From Lachnospiraceae bacterium (GTDB lineage Bacteria > Bacillota > Clostridia > Lachnospirales > Lachnospiraceae), in the NCBI GenBank assembly GCA_017511045.1, contig JAFWLM010000088.1:62001-126000 (forward strand): a DNA stretch of 64,000 nt. Reading direction: 5' to 3'. Below are positions 63,287 to 64,000 of this stretch, piece by piece (the first letter of the stretch is position 1; every line of letters starts with the position of its first letter). Position numbers and translations under genes: made by a program. The notes beneath the pieces were generated by a model. It saw nothing but the letters and a program-made list of their open reading frames with translations. It did not search any database and was not told where the DNA came from.

Positions 63287-64000
63287 ATGGAAATGATGCA
63301 GAAACCAAAAGTACAGATAACCGATGCTGATAAGCAGAAAAGTTATTTTAAGTACTATGAACGTGACTTGGCTCCGATCGCTCCTCAGAAAATGGGCAAG
63401 ATCTTCGGTCCGCCGATGATGCCGATTGGAAAACTGACATTCCCTGAAAGAGCAAAGATCTTAGAGCCGGGTTTTGAAGATGAAACAGGCTATTGTGTTT
63501 TGCCGGATGGAACAGGATATATTTCAGATACAACCTTCATTCCGGGAGGTACTCCGGAAATGGTTGACTGGTATTTTGCATGGAGAGGCTTGGATCCGTT
63601 CCGCTTTACCATCGTAAACCCGCAGGAGAACCTTGGTGCAATGTCCATGCAGACCTGCATCACGAAGGATCCGTTCCGTACTGTTCAGGAAAAATACTGG
63701 GATACGACACAGGAGATCCGCCGCATGGGTCAGATGGGACCGATGGGCCCTCCGCAGATCGATTATCTGAACTTTAAATGTCCGTCCAGCGTTGGATTCG
63801 ATATGGAAAAGATCGGCCCGGACAAAGAGACGAAGACACTTGTCTGTGCAAGAAACTTTGCAGACGGACAGCCGCCAATGGCAGCTCCGGACTACTTTGT
63901 CTGCCATCAGGTAAAAGAGGCAGAGGGCGGAATCAACGTCACAAGCCGGATCTGGTATGGATGGACCGTTCGCTATGGAAAGAGCTATAAAGCACTTCCG
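63287..64000 (+). CDS. PhlG/phloretin-hydrolase-like protein, 5' part (runs off the window)
   Basis: The 238 codons seen resemble the 2,4-diacetylphloroglucinol hydrolase (PhlG) family, zinc enzymes that cleave a carbon-carbon bond next to a phloroglucinol ring; phloretin hydrolase of Eubacterium ramulus belongs here. Recognisable are GYCVLPDGTGYISDTTFIPG, TPEMVDWYFAWRGLDPFRF and the end WYGWTVRYG. The zinc ligands in characterised members are two His and two Glu; where I would expect a His after the NPQE region there is Asn (NPQENLGA), so the ligand set may differ. GGAGATGG precedes the ATG. The stop is beyond the window. Confidence 0.65.
   Translation, partial: MEMMQKPKVQITDADKQKSYFKYYERDLAPIAPQKMGKIFGPPMMPIGKLTFPERAKILEPGFEDETGYCVLPDGTGYISDTTFIPGGTPEMVDWYFAWRGLDPFRFTIVNPQENLGAMSMQTCITKDPFRTVQEKYWDTTQEIRRMGQMGPMGPPQIDYLNFKCPSSVGFDMEKIGPDKETKTLVCARNFADGQPPMAAPDYFVCHQVKEAEGGINVTSRIWYGWTVRYGKSYKALP

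Overview
The window looks like chromosome from a Gram-positive obligate anaerobe of the Clostridia, most likely Lachnospiraceae or a near relative. The evidence is AddAB instead of RecBCD, one long RelA/SpoT protein, HrcA with two CIRCE operators, ClpC with RadA, a two-gene SufC/SufB iron-sulfur system, a GH25 lysozyme with a dockerin, a SerC-SerA-DUF1015 cluster, strong AGGAGG-type ribosome sites, and no visible oxygen-dependent enzyme. The species cannot be named from sequence alone. Most genes are on the plus strand; only a glycoside-hydrolase-like lipoprotein, tRNA-Trp and a 49-codon zinc-ribbon gene are on the minus strand.

Layout. 1-16.9 kb: end of an AEC transporter, ornithine carbamoyltransferase, addB-addA, an S66 carboxypeptidase, sufC-sufB, glycerol kinase, Xaa-Pro aminopeptidase, a lipid kinase and signal peptidase I. 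17-22 kb: a helical repeat protein, then a GntR/YtrA regulator with a palindrome on its own promoter, clpC and radA. 22-31.4 kb: tRNA-Trp (minus), a dockerin-bearing GH25 enzyme beside a membrane-anchored surface protein, then rel, a metallo-beta-lactamase-fold hydrolase, hisS and aspS. 31.4-38.1 kb: tgt-yajC, serC-serA-DUF1015, and a BKACE (DUF849) enzyme. 38.2-47 kb: small zinc-ribbon gene, tRNA-Thr, a conserved hypothetical, CIRCE-htpG, an Mrp-type ATPase, a solute-binding lipoprotein, a phosphoribosyltransferase, a Ser/Thr kinase, and the convergent lipoprotein. 47.1-50.9 kb: ylxM-ffh-rpsP-khpA-rimM-trmD. 51.4-57.7 kb: CIRCE-hrcA-grpE-dnaK-dnaJ-prmA.

58-64 kb is the accessory end: two LysR regulators, a 107-residue orphan, an MFS transporter, a corrinoid-methyltransferase-like URO-D protein, and the start of a gene resembling 2,4-diacetylphloroglucinol/phloretin hydrolases. 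Three promoters here carry the same 29-base element (two exact copies, one diverged copy), each exactly 20 bases before a -10-like hexamer. This marks a small local regulon. I infer a plant-phenolic uptake and breakdown locus, and I consider it the most interesting part of the window.

Other points of interest are two genes whose -10 box is so close to the ATG that they are probably leaderless (addB, ylxM), a hairpin series between grpE and dnaK, a structured serC leader, and a terminator that buries the MFS ribosome site.
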